Assembly (NCBI RefSeq): GCF_002797815.1 | Contig: NZ_PGFJ01000001.1 | Span: 2,108,001-2,172,000 of the forward strand | Direction of reading: 5' to 3' | Origin: Mucilaginibacter auburnensis | Lineage (GTDB): Bacteria > Bacteroidota > Bacteroidia > Sphingobacteriales > Sphingobacteriaceae | Length of the DNA stretch: 64,000 nt | Shown here: positions 38,102 to 45,881 of the stretch, piece after piece | Numbering within the stretch: position 1 is the first letter of the stretch | Layout: every line of letters begins with the position of its first letter | Notes under the pieces: model-generated | What the model saw: only the letters and a program-made list of their open reading frames with translations | What the model was told of the DNA's origin: nothing | Databases searched by the model: none | Position numbers and translations under genes: made by a program

Positions 38102-40384
38102 TTAACTATTGGTTACTATATGCAATTTGGCAAACTTTAGCAATAGTTGCTTTTGCCCAATTTCTTTAAAGAATATAGTAGCTTTAATATCGGGCTTGTT
38201 ACCTTCCATACTTATTACCTTTCCAAAACCAAAACGCTCGTGTTCAACTTCCATACCCACCTGCAGGTTAGTTGTATCAGAGGGTTTAAAGTTAGCAGAG
38301 GGCACATGGGCTTTAGCTAATATAGATGTTGTTTTAACTTGCGTTGATGCAGGTTTCGGCTTCGGTTTTGAAAAACTGTCGCTTCGGCTCCATGCCACAC
38401 GCTCGTCATCATAATTGTTGCTGTTGCCCGTGGCCGGTTTTGCAGTAAAATCAAGTTCAAGGTACTGTGCGTCAATCTCGTCTAAAAACCTGCTTGGCTC
38501 ACAATTAATTAATGTACCAAATTTAAAGCGTGATGTTGCGTAACTTAATGATAGCTTATGCTCCGCACGGGTTATGGCCACGTAAAACAAACGGCGCTCT
38601 TCTTCCAGATCGCTGCGCGAATTTAAAGACATTTGTGACGGAAAAAGATTCTCCTCTAAACCAACTACATACACGTTAGGAAACTCCAAACCTTTAGATG
38701 AGTGAATGGTCATTAATGATACGGTATCGGCATCTTTGTCCTTATCTTTATCATCGTTAGTTAAAAGGGCTACATCCTGCATAAACACTTCAAGCCCTTT
38801 TTCTTCAATGTCTTCGCGCTCGCTAAACTCCTTTATACCGTTTAAAAGCTCTTGTATGTTTTCGTAACGGTTTAAGCCCTCAACAGATTTATCTTCATAA
38901 AGATCCTTTAAAACTCCGGAGTGTTGTGCTATATACAAAGCGGTTTCATACGCCGATTGTGTTTTTGCCAACACCTGGAAACTTTGTATCATGGTAGCAA
39001 AGGCTGGTAATGCAGCCGGTGCTCTTTGCAAATATTGCGCGGAGTTTGTTATAACCTCCCATGGAGTTATGCCATGTTTGTCTGCACTAACAATTATATT
39101 ATCAACAGAGGTATCGCCAATGCCGCGCTTAGGATAATTAATTACTCGCTTGAGAGCTTCTTCATCGTTAGGATTAAATGTAAGACGGAAGTACGCTATA
39201 AGGTCTTTGATCTCTTTACGTTGATAGAAGGAGAGTCCACCGTAAATTTTGTAAGGGATGCCTAACTTGCGTAGAGCCTCCTCCATAGAGCGTGATTGCG
39301 CGTTAGTACGATAAAGTATGGCAAAATTATTCCATTTCAAGCCTTTTGTACTGCGCTCCTGCATAATACCTTCAGCAACTATTTTGCCTTCCTCGTTATC
39401 GCTGAAAGCGCGCATAACCTTAATCCTGTCGCCTGTTTCTTTTTCTGAAAAAACGTTCTTTTTTAGTTGTTCTTTGTTGTTAGCTATAATGCTGTTGGCA
39501 ACGTTTACAATATTTTGAGTAGAGCGGTAATTCTGCTCCAGCTTGAATACTTTCAGATCAGGATAGTCCTTTTCGAAGTTTAAGATGTTCTGAATGTTAG
39601 CACCCCGGAAAGCGTAGATACTTTGCGCATCATCACCCACAACACAAATATTCTCGTTAACAGCAGCAAGTTTTTTTACAATAAGATATTGTGAAAAGTT
39701 AGTATCCTGATACTCATCAACCATCAAGTATTTAAACTTGTGCTGATATTTATTTAATACATCCGGATGATCTCTGAGTAGCTCGTTTGTTTTAAACAAC
39801 AAGTCGTCAAAGTCCATTGCACCGGCCCGGTAGCAGCGCTGTACGTAAGTTTCAAATATCTTACCCATCATTCCTCTTCCGCTTGAAAAATCATCCGCCT
39901 GCAACTGTTCGTTTTGCTGATAAGCTTGCCAGGAGATTAGGTTGTTTTTTGCCGCAGAGATGCGATTTAAAACAAAATTTACCTGGTACAGCTTGTCGTC
40001 GAGGTTCATTTCTTTTAAAATAGCCCGCAAAACGCTTTTACTATCGTCGGTATCATAAATAGTAAAGTTGTTTGGATAGCCAATTTTGTCGGCCTCAACA
40101 CGTAGTAATTTGGCAAATACAGAGTGAAACGTACCCATCCAAATGTTTTTCGCTTCAGCACCCACCAAATGCATAATACGCTCACGCATCTCGCGCGCGG
40201 CTTTGTTGGTAAATGTAAGTACCAATATGTTAAATGGGTCAACACCACTGGCAATTAAGTGTGCAACCCTGAAAGTTATAACGCGTGTTTTACCTGAGCC
40301 TGCGCCGGCTATGATCATTACAGGCCCGTGAATTTGCTGTACGGCAGCCCTTTGTTCGGAGTTTAATCCAGCTAAGTAATCCAA
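38102..40384 (-). CDS. pcrA: UvrD/PcrA-type ATP-dependent DNA helicase
   Basis: A 760-residue superfamily 1A helicase that unwinds DNA 3' to 5' in mismatch and excision repair and removes RecA filaments. Motifs in order: the Q-motif LNSEQRAAV; motif I AGAGSGKTRVI; LVLTFTNKAAREMRERI (Ia); YLMVDEYQDTN (II); VVGDDAQSIYAFRGA (III); LEQNYRSTQNI (IV); TIHSSKGLEFPNVYVVG (V); and RRLFYVAITRAEHKL (VI). The C-terminal tail (GMEVEHERFGFGKVISMEG) is the Tudor-like PcrA tail that binds RNA polymerase. Length and order are normal for the family. It seems to be transcribed alone. Confidence 0.95.
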   Translation of the reverse strand: MDYLAGLNSEQRAAVQQIHGPVMIIAGAGSGKTRVITFRVAHLIASGVDPFNILVLTFTNKAAREMRERIMHLVGAEAKNIWMGTFHSVFAKLLRVEADKIGYPNNFTIYDTDDSKSVLRAILKEMNLDDKLYQVNFVLNRISAAKNNLISWQAYQQNEQLQADDFSSGRGMMGKIFETYVQRCYRAGAMDFDDLLFKTNELLRDHPDVLNKYQHKFKYLMVDEYQDTNFSQYLIVKKLAAVNENICVVGDDAQSIYAFRGANIQNILNFEKDYPDLKVFKLEQNYRSTQNIVNVANSIIANNKEQLKKNVFSEKETGDRIKVMRAFSDNEEGKIVAEGIMQERSTKGLKWNNFAILYRTNAQSRSMEEALRKLGIPYKIYGGLSFYQRKEIKDLIAYFRLTFNPNDEEALKRVINYPKRGIGDTSVDNIIVSADKHGITPWEVITNSAQYLQRAPAALPAFATMIQSFQVLAKTQSAYETALYIAQHSGVLKDLYEDKSVEGLNRYENIQELLNGIKEFSEREDIEEKGLEVFMQDVALLTNDDKDKDKDADTVSLMTIHSSKGLEFPNVYVVGLEENLFPSQMSLNSRSDLEEERRLFYVAITRAEHKLSLSYATSRFKFGTLINCEPSRFLDEIDAQYLELDFTAKPATGNSNNYDDERVAWSRSDSFSKPKPKPASTQVKTTSILAKAHVPSANFKPSDTTNLQVGMEVEHERFGFGKVISMEGNKPDIKATIFFKEIGQKQLLLKFAKLHIVTNS

Positions 40385-40513
40385 ATCTTTTCCTCTTTTC
40401 TGTAGGGTGCTAAATTAGGTTTTTGGGCTTAAAGCAGAAAGGACTTAACAGGAGTTATAAGGCGTTTTTATCCACAATCTTATAGATATAGCCGCTGAGC
40501 CTGCCTTGCATTA

Positions 40514-40552
40514 AAACAAAAAAAGCACGCCGTTTATAAAAACGCGTGCCTT
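40514..40552 (-). terminator. Terminator of the DUF4097 gene
   Basis: GCACGC (40525-40530) pairs with GCGTGC (40544-40549), with further pairing of CGTTT with AAACG inside. On the minus strand the hairpin is followed by a run of seven T. It lies about 20 bases past the stop at 40572. Confidence 0.75.
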
Positions 40553-40571
40553 TTGCTGATGACTAAAGGTG

Positions 40572-41597
40572 TTAAATAAAGTCAACTTTTATGCTGCCGC
40601 TGGTACGTACTTTTACAGGCACGCCGCCGCCGTTCACAGTACCATCAAGTTTATCATCGTCTTTGTCTCCGTTAAAATTGCTTAACTGATTTACTTTAAC
40701 GCGATTAGCGCGCATGTTAAGGTTCATTCCCTGGTTAGGTAGTTTAAGATTAACGCCGCCGCCTGAATTATCAAGGGTAATATATTTACCCAATTTAGTA
40801 ATACCAACATTCATACTGCCACCACTGGTTGACGCGTTCAAACTCCCTGATATATTTTGCAGGGCCATGCTGCCACCACTTGTATGGGTAATTAATTCGC
40901 CGATTATATTCATAGCGTTAACAGAGCCGCCGCTGGTATTGGCCTCAACAGTGCCGTTCAAGTCGTTTAAACTTAATGAGCCACCGGATGTAGACAAGCT
41001 GATGTTACCACTACAGTTTTGCGCTTTTATGCTACCACCACTGGTGTTAAGTTTTATTTGGTTTTTTGAGTTGTTAACCGTTATACTGCCACCACTTGTA
41101 CGGCCATTTATGTTGCCGGTAAGCAAGTTTAAATTTAAACTTCCGCCGCTTGTAGAAAAATCATGATTACCGTTAAGATCATTCATTGATATGCTGCCGC
41201 CACTTGTGTTTAAGTTGGTAGATACATTTTTAGGAACATATATTTTAAAAGATACGCTTAGCCCATTGCTCCAGTTGAACATTTTATTTTTTTGAGTAGC
41301 TATAGCATTTAGTTTATTTCCGGTTGTTGATATGTCCAGCGTGTAATCATCTTTTAATTTTTCGTCAATATCAGCCTTGCTTAGGTTTTTATTACCCTGA
41401 CCTTTTATATACACCTCAACACGGGCTTCTGAGCCGGTGTTTCCGGTAACACTTATACTACCACCCGATGTACGGGCTATAACGTTTTGAATGCCGACAG
41501 GATTAAAGCTTTTAGTTAGGTAGGGGGTATTATCTGATTGAGCCCTGGCTATTACGCTTACTGAAATAGCCAGTAAAAAAGTGATTAGTTTTTTCAT
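40572..41597 (-). CDS. Exported DUF4097-type beta-helix protein with SGGSI repeats
   Basis: A 341-residue exported protein starting at the ATG at 41597 (MKKLITFLLAISVSVIARAQ signal peptide); the longer reading to 41726 adds 43 residues that do not look like protein sequence. The mature part is about a dozen repeats of 15-20 residues centred on TSGGSI or TSGGSL, predicted to form a right-handed beta-helix or ladder (DUF4097/GIN adhesin-like family). It may be a surface or periplasmic structural protein; no enzyme motif is present. Family members are common beside regulators of envelope stress, but no such gene adjoins here. Confidence 0.85.
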   Translation of the reverse strand: MKKLITFLLAISVSVIARAQSDNTPYLTKSFNPVGIQNVIARTSGGSISVTGNTGSEARVEVYIKGQGNKNLSKADIDEKLKDDYTLDISTTGNKLNAIATQKNKMFNWSNGLSVSFKIYVPKNVSTNLNTSGGSISMNDLNGNHDFSTSGGSLNLNLLTGNINGRTSGGSITVNNSKNQIKLNTSGGSIKAQNCSGNISLSTSGGSLSLNDLNGTVEANTSGGSVNAMNIIGELITHTSGGSMALQNISGSLNASTSGGSMNVGITKLGKYITLDNSGGGVNLKLPNQGMNLNMRANRVKVNQLSNFNGDKDDDKLDGTVNGGGVPVKVRTSGSIKVDFI

Positions 41598-41738
41598 AAT
41601 TAGTGACAATTGATTTGATTGTTGATTTGAAACCGAATAGCCCGGTTTGTTGTAAGACGCTGTTCGCGTTGAAATGGTTACAGCTTTTATTGAGTTATCT
41701 TGTACAAAACAGAAAAGATTCTTCAATGTTACACCGAT

Positions 41739-42374
41739 ATGGATTTCGGTATAGAACTACGTGATATTTTCAGCATAATAACTTCTATAATTTGTGGGGG
41801 AATCATTGGTTTTGAAAGGGGGTATAAAAATAAGTCTACTGGTTTTCGTACCATACTTTTAATAACGCTTGGATCAACAATATTCACCATTGTATCCAGG
41901 CATGGGGCAGGGGCAGACGATAGGATATCTGCCAATATTATTACCGGTATTGGCTTTATAGGTGCAGGTGTTATATTTAAAGATAAAATGTCTGTTCTGG
42001 GCCTTACCACTGCTGCTGTTATATGGACATCTGCCGCTATAGGTATGACAGCCGGCATTGGGTATTATTCCCTGGCCATCGTCTTTACTATCATCACCTG
42101 GATAGTATTGGTTTTAGTTAACAAAATTGAGTTTTTAATTGGTAACCTTAAAAAAAGCAAAGTTGTTAATATAACTTTTGCCGATCATAATGTTGATCAG
42201 CTATTGTGGTTAGAAGAAAGAATACATCAGCTAAAGCTAAATAGCAAACGATTAGAGGTATATAAAACAGACAAGGCTTTATGTGCCGTATTGGAAATAT
42301 CAGGTACAAGAACGGATAAAAACAAGCTAATGGTTGAAATGCTTAACCGTGCTGACATACATGACTTTCATTAA
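41739..42374 (+). CDS. MgtC/SapB-family membrane protein
   Basis: A 211-residue inner-membrane protein. The N-terminal domain has four to five hydrophobic segments with the family motifs ICGGIIGFERGYKNKSTGFR, GADDRISANIITGIGFIGAG and LTTAAVIWTSAAIGMTAGIG. The C-terminal soluble domain (residues about 145-211) resembles an ACT-like fold. MgtC proteins limit F-type ATPase activity under magnesium starvation in pathogens; in other bacteria the role is less clear. I chose the ATG at 41739; the TTG at 41700 would overlap the leader of the divergent DUF4097 gene. A clear terminator follows. Confidence 0.88.
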   Translation: MDFGIELRDIFSIITSIICGGIIGFERGYKNKSTGFRTILLITLGSTIFTIVSRHGAGADDRISANIITGIGFIGAGVIFKDKMSVLGLTTAAVIWTSAAIGMTAGIGYYSLAIVFTIITWIVLVLVNKIEFLIGNLKKSKVVNITFADHNVDQLLWLEERIHQLKLNSKRLEVYKTDKALCAVLEISGTRTDKNKLMVEMLNRADIHDFH

Positions 42375-42396
42375 TCTAAAATTCGCTAAAAACAAA

Positions 42397-42424
42397 AGGC
42401 ATCCGTCTCGCGGATGCCTCTTTA
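42397..42424. terminator. Hairpin terminator between mgtC-like and yceI-like genes
   Basis: AGGCATCCG (42397-42405) and CGGATGCCT (42411-42419) form a perfect 9-bp stem with a five-base loop. T-rich sequence follows on the plus strand and A-rich sequence precedes it, so it can serve both convergent genes. Confidence 0.85.
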
Positions 42425-42481
42425 TACAAGCTTTTCACAAATCAATCCTGCTCACAAATCACCTGTCGTCACTTATCTAAA

Positions 42482-43015
42482 TTAAGCTTGTTTAGCAAAT
42501 TGAACGTTAAAGATCAATTTAACTTCGTCGCTTACTACTACTGATCCGGCTTCAGTTATACCATCCCAGGTTAAGCCAAAATCTTTACGGTTTATTTTGC
42601 CTGTTACATCAAAACCTGCTTTGGTGTTACCGTAAAAGTCGGTTGCAACGCCACCATATTCAGCTTTTAGGGTTACGGGTTTAGTAACGCCTTTAATGGT
42701 AAGGTCGCCTTTTAATGTATAATCGCTACCGTCTTTTTCAAATGAAGTTGATTTGAAAGTAATAGCCGGATGTTGTTCAGCATGAAAAAAGTCTTCACCT
42801 TTTAAGTGACCATCGCGTTGCTCCTGATTAGTATCAATGCTGTTTACATCTAAGCTAAAAGTAATATCAGCGCCGGTAAAGTCATCGTTCTCTGTTTCCA
42901 TAGTACCTTCAAATTTTTTGAAAGAACCGGTAACGGTTGAAATAACCAGGTGTTTTACTTTAAATTGAACTTCTGAGTGCATTGGGTCTAATACCCATTT
43001 AGTTATTGTTGCCAT
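42482..43015 (-). CDS. YceI-family protein
   Basis: A 177-residue YceI-like lipocalin-fold protein (MATITKWVLDPMHSEVQFKV). Typical features are the early WxLDPxHS pattern, KHLVISTVTGSFKKFEG, SIDTNQEQRDGHLKGEDFF and YGGVATDFYGNTKAGFD. Family members bind isoprenoids or amphiphiles. There is no signal peptide from the ATG at 43015, so this copy is predicted cytoplasmic. The 12 additional codons to 43051 do not encode a signal either. It is preceded by a very AT-rich promoter region. Confidence 0.92.
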   Translation of the reverse strand: MATITKWVLDPMHSEVQFKVKHLVISTVTGSFKKFEGTMETENDDFTGADITFSLDVNSIDTNQEQRDGHLKGEDFFHAEQHPAITFKSTSFEKDGSDYTLKGDLTIKGVTKPVTLKAEYGGVATDFYGNTKAGFDVTGKINRKDFGLTWDGITEAGSVVVSDEVKLIFNVQFAKQA

Positions 43016-43260
43016 TGTGTTTAGAGTTTTAAATTTCAAATGATGATACAAATGTAAATATTATATGTTTAAACATATAATATATAATTCTATTTTACAA
43101 TTATAAGACAATCTGCTGTTTAAACACGCATTTAATGTTTTTGTTTACAGGTAAATACCACCCCATAAGCGTAATTATACCTGTTTTCCCCCCAATAAAA
43201 ACCATTCGCGTTCAGTCAAAGTTACACAACTATTGGTTTTGATACTTCAATCATTATATT

Positions 43261-43503
43261 ATGAAAGCATTAGAAAAAGCTACACTTATATTAACAACTG
43301 CCGCAACTTTGTTTTTTACAGCTTGCGATCCGGAGCGAAATAAAGCCAGTTTAGGCGACTCGGCAGATACTTTACATACCGATAACGCAAAGCACAAATA
43401 TGAGGACGGCACAATGCAGATTTCTGATTCCACTCGCACCGATAGCGGCAAATCAAAAGGCACAGAACAGGCTGATCCAAGCGGACGCGTGAATAAGCAA
43501 TAG
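43261..43503 (+). CDS. Small 80-residue lipoprotein
   Basis: A short lipoprotein: residues 1-21 end in the lipobox LFFTAC|DPER, followed by a highly charged, Asp/Lys/Ser-rich chain (DSADTLHTDNAKHKYEDG) without predicted structure. It is 17 bases upstream of the DUF6766-like membrane protein, and the two are likely co-transcribed. I do not recognise a family; such small disordered lipoproteins are common in Sphingobacteriaceae. Confidence 0.7.
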   Translation: MKALEKATLILTTAATLFFTACDPERNKASLGDSADTLHTDNAKHKYEDGTMQISDSTRTDSGKSKGTEQADPSGRVNKQ

Positions 43504-43520
43504 CAAATATTGTTAAGCGA

Positions 43521-44180
43521 ATGAAAAAGCATGGGTTTTTATATCGAAACGGCTTGAGCCTGTTTTTTCTGGCATTGTTTGTTATCACGCTTATTGCCCA
43601 AGCCTTAACCGGCTGGAAAGAGAACAACCAGGAGATTATAAAAGAGGGTGGGAGCGCTTTAACATTTGCTGCCTATTTGCACTCAGGTCATTTTATTTCG
43701 GCCACGTTTGAGAACTTTCAAAGTGAGTTTTTGCAGATGGGCCTGTATGTGGTAATGACAATAGGATTGAGGCAAATAGGCTCGGCAGAGTCCAAAAGTT
43801 TGGATGAACCTGAAGAAGTTGACCGCGAGCCGGTTCCATCTAAAGATGCGCCTTGGCCGGTTAAGAAAGGGGGCTTGTGGCTGAAATTATACAGTCATTC
43901 ATTATCTATCACTTTTTTTGTGCTGTTTTCAATTAGTTGGGCGCTGCACTTATATGGCAGTTGGATAGAACACAACGATGAGCAGCGCCTGAGTAATCTT
44001 CCCGCCGATTCAATTACTCAATTTCTCGGCGAACCTGACTTTTGGTTCCAGACCTTTCAAAACTGGCAGAGCGAGTTCATCTCTATAGTAGCTATCGTTT
44101 TTCTTTCTGTTTATTTAAGGCAAAAGGGCTCACCTGAATCTAAGCCGGTTGATGCACCGCATATGGAAACCGGAAAGTGA
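43521..44180 (+). CDS. Membrane protein with internal duplication, DUF6766-like
   Basis: A 219-residue membrane protein. Two halves share one pattern: a membrane segment (LFFLALFVITLIAQALTGW; FFVLFSISWALHLYGSWIEH), then a loop with FENFQSEFLQMGLYV or FQNWQSEFISIVAIV, then LRQIGSAESKSLDEP or LRQKGSPESKPVDAP. This indicates gene duplication and fusion. It has four hydrophobic segments in total. I place it with the DUF6766 family on recall. The repeated FQxFQSEF motif may line an interface or pore. It is co-transcribed with the small lipoprotein upstream. Function unknown. Confidence 0.78.
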   Translation: MKKHGFLYRNGLSLFFLALFVITLIAQALTGWKENNQEIIKEGGSALTFAAYLHSGHFISATFENFQSEFLQMGLYVVMTIGLRQIGSAESKSLDEPEEVDREPVPSKDAPWPVKKGGLWLKLYSHSLSITFFVLFSISWALHLYGSWIEHNDEQRLSNLPADSITQFLGEPDFWFQTFQNWQSEFISIVAIVFLSVYLRQKGSPESKPVDAPHMETGK

Positions 44181-44519
44181 CACCGCTTTGTGAAGAAGTT
44201 GATTGATGAATTTTGTGAGAGTATATTTATTCGCTTTTTAAACAAATAATAGATCAGCTGATATAAACTTAAGCGACGGGTGAAATGAAAGACATATAAC
44301 AATTTAATAACATTAGTGTTATGCCGAGTACACATCAGCAACTTATTTTTATGTAATTAATAATTACGCCATGAAATTCATCATCAGTTTATTTAACAGC
44401 TTGCGCGATTGGATGATCGTAAAAAGCATGAGATCTTCATTTATTCATTAATTTCTCTTAAAGAAATTTTTTTTATCAATTTATAATACAAAATTTGAGC
44501 TTCGCGTTAGCTCAATTTA
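44181..44519. other. 339-bp intergenic region with a possible 26-codon ORF
   Basis: An AT-rich gap before the GH1 gene. The only frame of note is 44371-44451 (+), MKFIISLFNSLRDWMIVKSM..., 26 residues, amphipathic and basic. It could be a small membrane-active peptide but has no supporting context. No terminator or clear consensus promoter was seen. Confidence 0.3.
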
Positions 44520-45881
44520 ATGGAATATAACACTAATACCAACCCTTTTAACAAAGCGCTTTTTGGCGATGATTTTGTTTGGGGTGTTTCTACAGCTGCT
44601 GTTCAGATTGAGGGCGCACACGATGCCGATGGCAAAGGCGAATCTATATGGGATGTTTTTGTCCGCCGCAAAGGTAAAATTAAGGGCAATGTCCATAATT
44701 GTGTGGCTTGCGATTTTTATAATCGTTATGAGGAAGACATCAACCTCATCAAACAGCTTAATATACCTAATTTTCGTTTTTCAATTTCCTGGTCGCGTAT
44801 CATACCTGATGGTACCGAAACGATTAATCAAGCTGGTATTGACTATTATAACCGTATAATTGATCATTGTCTTGCTATCGGCGTTGAGCCATGGATCACC
44901 TTGTATCATTGGGACCTGCCACATGTATTGGAGCTTAAAGGCGGCTGGACTAACCGCGAAGTGGTTAATTGGTTTACCAACTTTGTAAAAGTTTGCGCAA
45001 ATGCGTTTGGAGATAGAGTGAAACATTGGATGGTGATGAATGAACCATCTGTTTTTACCGGAGCCGGATATTTTTTTGGCCTGCATGCTCCGGGAAAAAC
45101 AGGTTTAAGTAATTTTTTGCCAGCTGTTCACCATGTAACTTTAAGTATTGCTGCAGGAGGGAAAGTGTTAAGGGAACTATTGCCGCAAGCGGAAATTGGG
45201 ACCACTTTTTCTTGCTCATACATAGAACCGTATTCGCAAAAACCGCGTGATGTAGCTGCCGCAAAACGGGTAGATGCATTGCTTAACCGGCTGTTTGTGG
45301 AACCTGTTTTAGGTTTAGGTTACCCCTTTGATGACCTTCCTGTATCCAAAGGACTAAAGAAATACATGTTGCCAGGAGATGAAGATAAACTGGCCTTTGA
45401 CTTTGATTTTATTGGCTTACAAAATTATACGCGCGAAATTGTCAAATATTCTTTTTTCACCCCTTATATAGGTGCATCTTTGGTTAAGGCCGAGAAAAGA
45501 CATGTGCCTTTAACAGCCATGGGATGGGAGGTTTGGCCTGAATCTATATACCACTTGCTGCACAAATACAATAAGTATCCAGAGATCAGGAAAATATACC
45601 TTACTGAGAGTGGGGCGGCCTTTCCGGATGTATACCAGGATGACGTGGTGCATGACCCATTGCGAGTAGCTTACTTGCAGGAGTACCTACAGCAGGTTTT
45701 AAAAGCCAAGAATGAGGGTTGCGAAGTAAGCGGTTATTTTATCTGGACACTCACTGATAATTTTGAATGGGCAGAAGGCTACCATCCGCGTTTCGGAATA
45801 ATTTATGTTGATTTTGAAACGCAACAACGCGTTATAAAATCATCTGGGAAATGGTATGCTGACTTTTTGAGCGGGATCTAA
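44520..45881 (+). CDS. Glycoside hydrolase family 1 beta-glucosidase
   Basis: A 453-residue GH1 enzyme without signal peptide, so cytoplasmic. FVWGVSTAAVQIEGAHDADG is the N-terminal GH1 signature. VMNEPSVFTGAGY contains the acid/base glutamate (NEP). IYLTESGAAF contains the nucleophile glutamate, with TESGA replacing the usual TENG. DNFEWAEGYHPRFGI is the aglycone-site motif. It likely hydrolyses beta-glucosides or beta-galactosides. The ATG at 44520 gives the usual length. The 3' end overlaps the convergent histidine kinase gene by 42 bases. Confidence 0.93.
   Translation: MEYNTNTNPFNKALFGDDFVWGVSTAAVQIEGAHDADGKGESIWDVFVRRKGKIKGNVHNCVACDFYNRYEEDINLIKQLNIPNFRFSISWSRIIPDGTETINQAGIDYYNRIIDHCLAIGVEPWITLYHWDLPHVLELKGGWTNREVVNWFTNFVKVCANAFGDRVKHWMVMNEPSVFTGAGYFFGLHAPGKTGLSNFLPAVHHVTLSIAAGGKVLRELLPQAEIGTTFSCSYIEPYSQKPRDVAAAKRVDALLNRLFVEPVLGLGYPFDDLPVSKGLKKYMLPGDEDKLAFDFDFIGLQNYTREIVKYSFFTPYIGASLVKAEKRHVPLTAMGWEVWPESIYHLLHKYNKYPEIRKIYLTESGAAFPDVYQDDVVHDPLRVAYLQEYLQQVLKAKNEGCEVSGYFIWTLTDNFEWAEGYHPRFGIIYVDFETQQRVIKSSGKWYADFLSGI

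Noticed and set aside
40714..41166. 150-residue plus-strand ORF rich in LPPLV repeats
   Set aside because: Complement of the SGGSI repeats in the DUF4097 gene; no start context or export signal.
44371..44451. 26-residue ORF upstream of the GH1 gene
   Set aside because: Too short and without supporting context; mentioned only in the intergenic entry.
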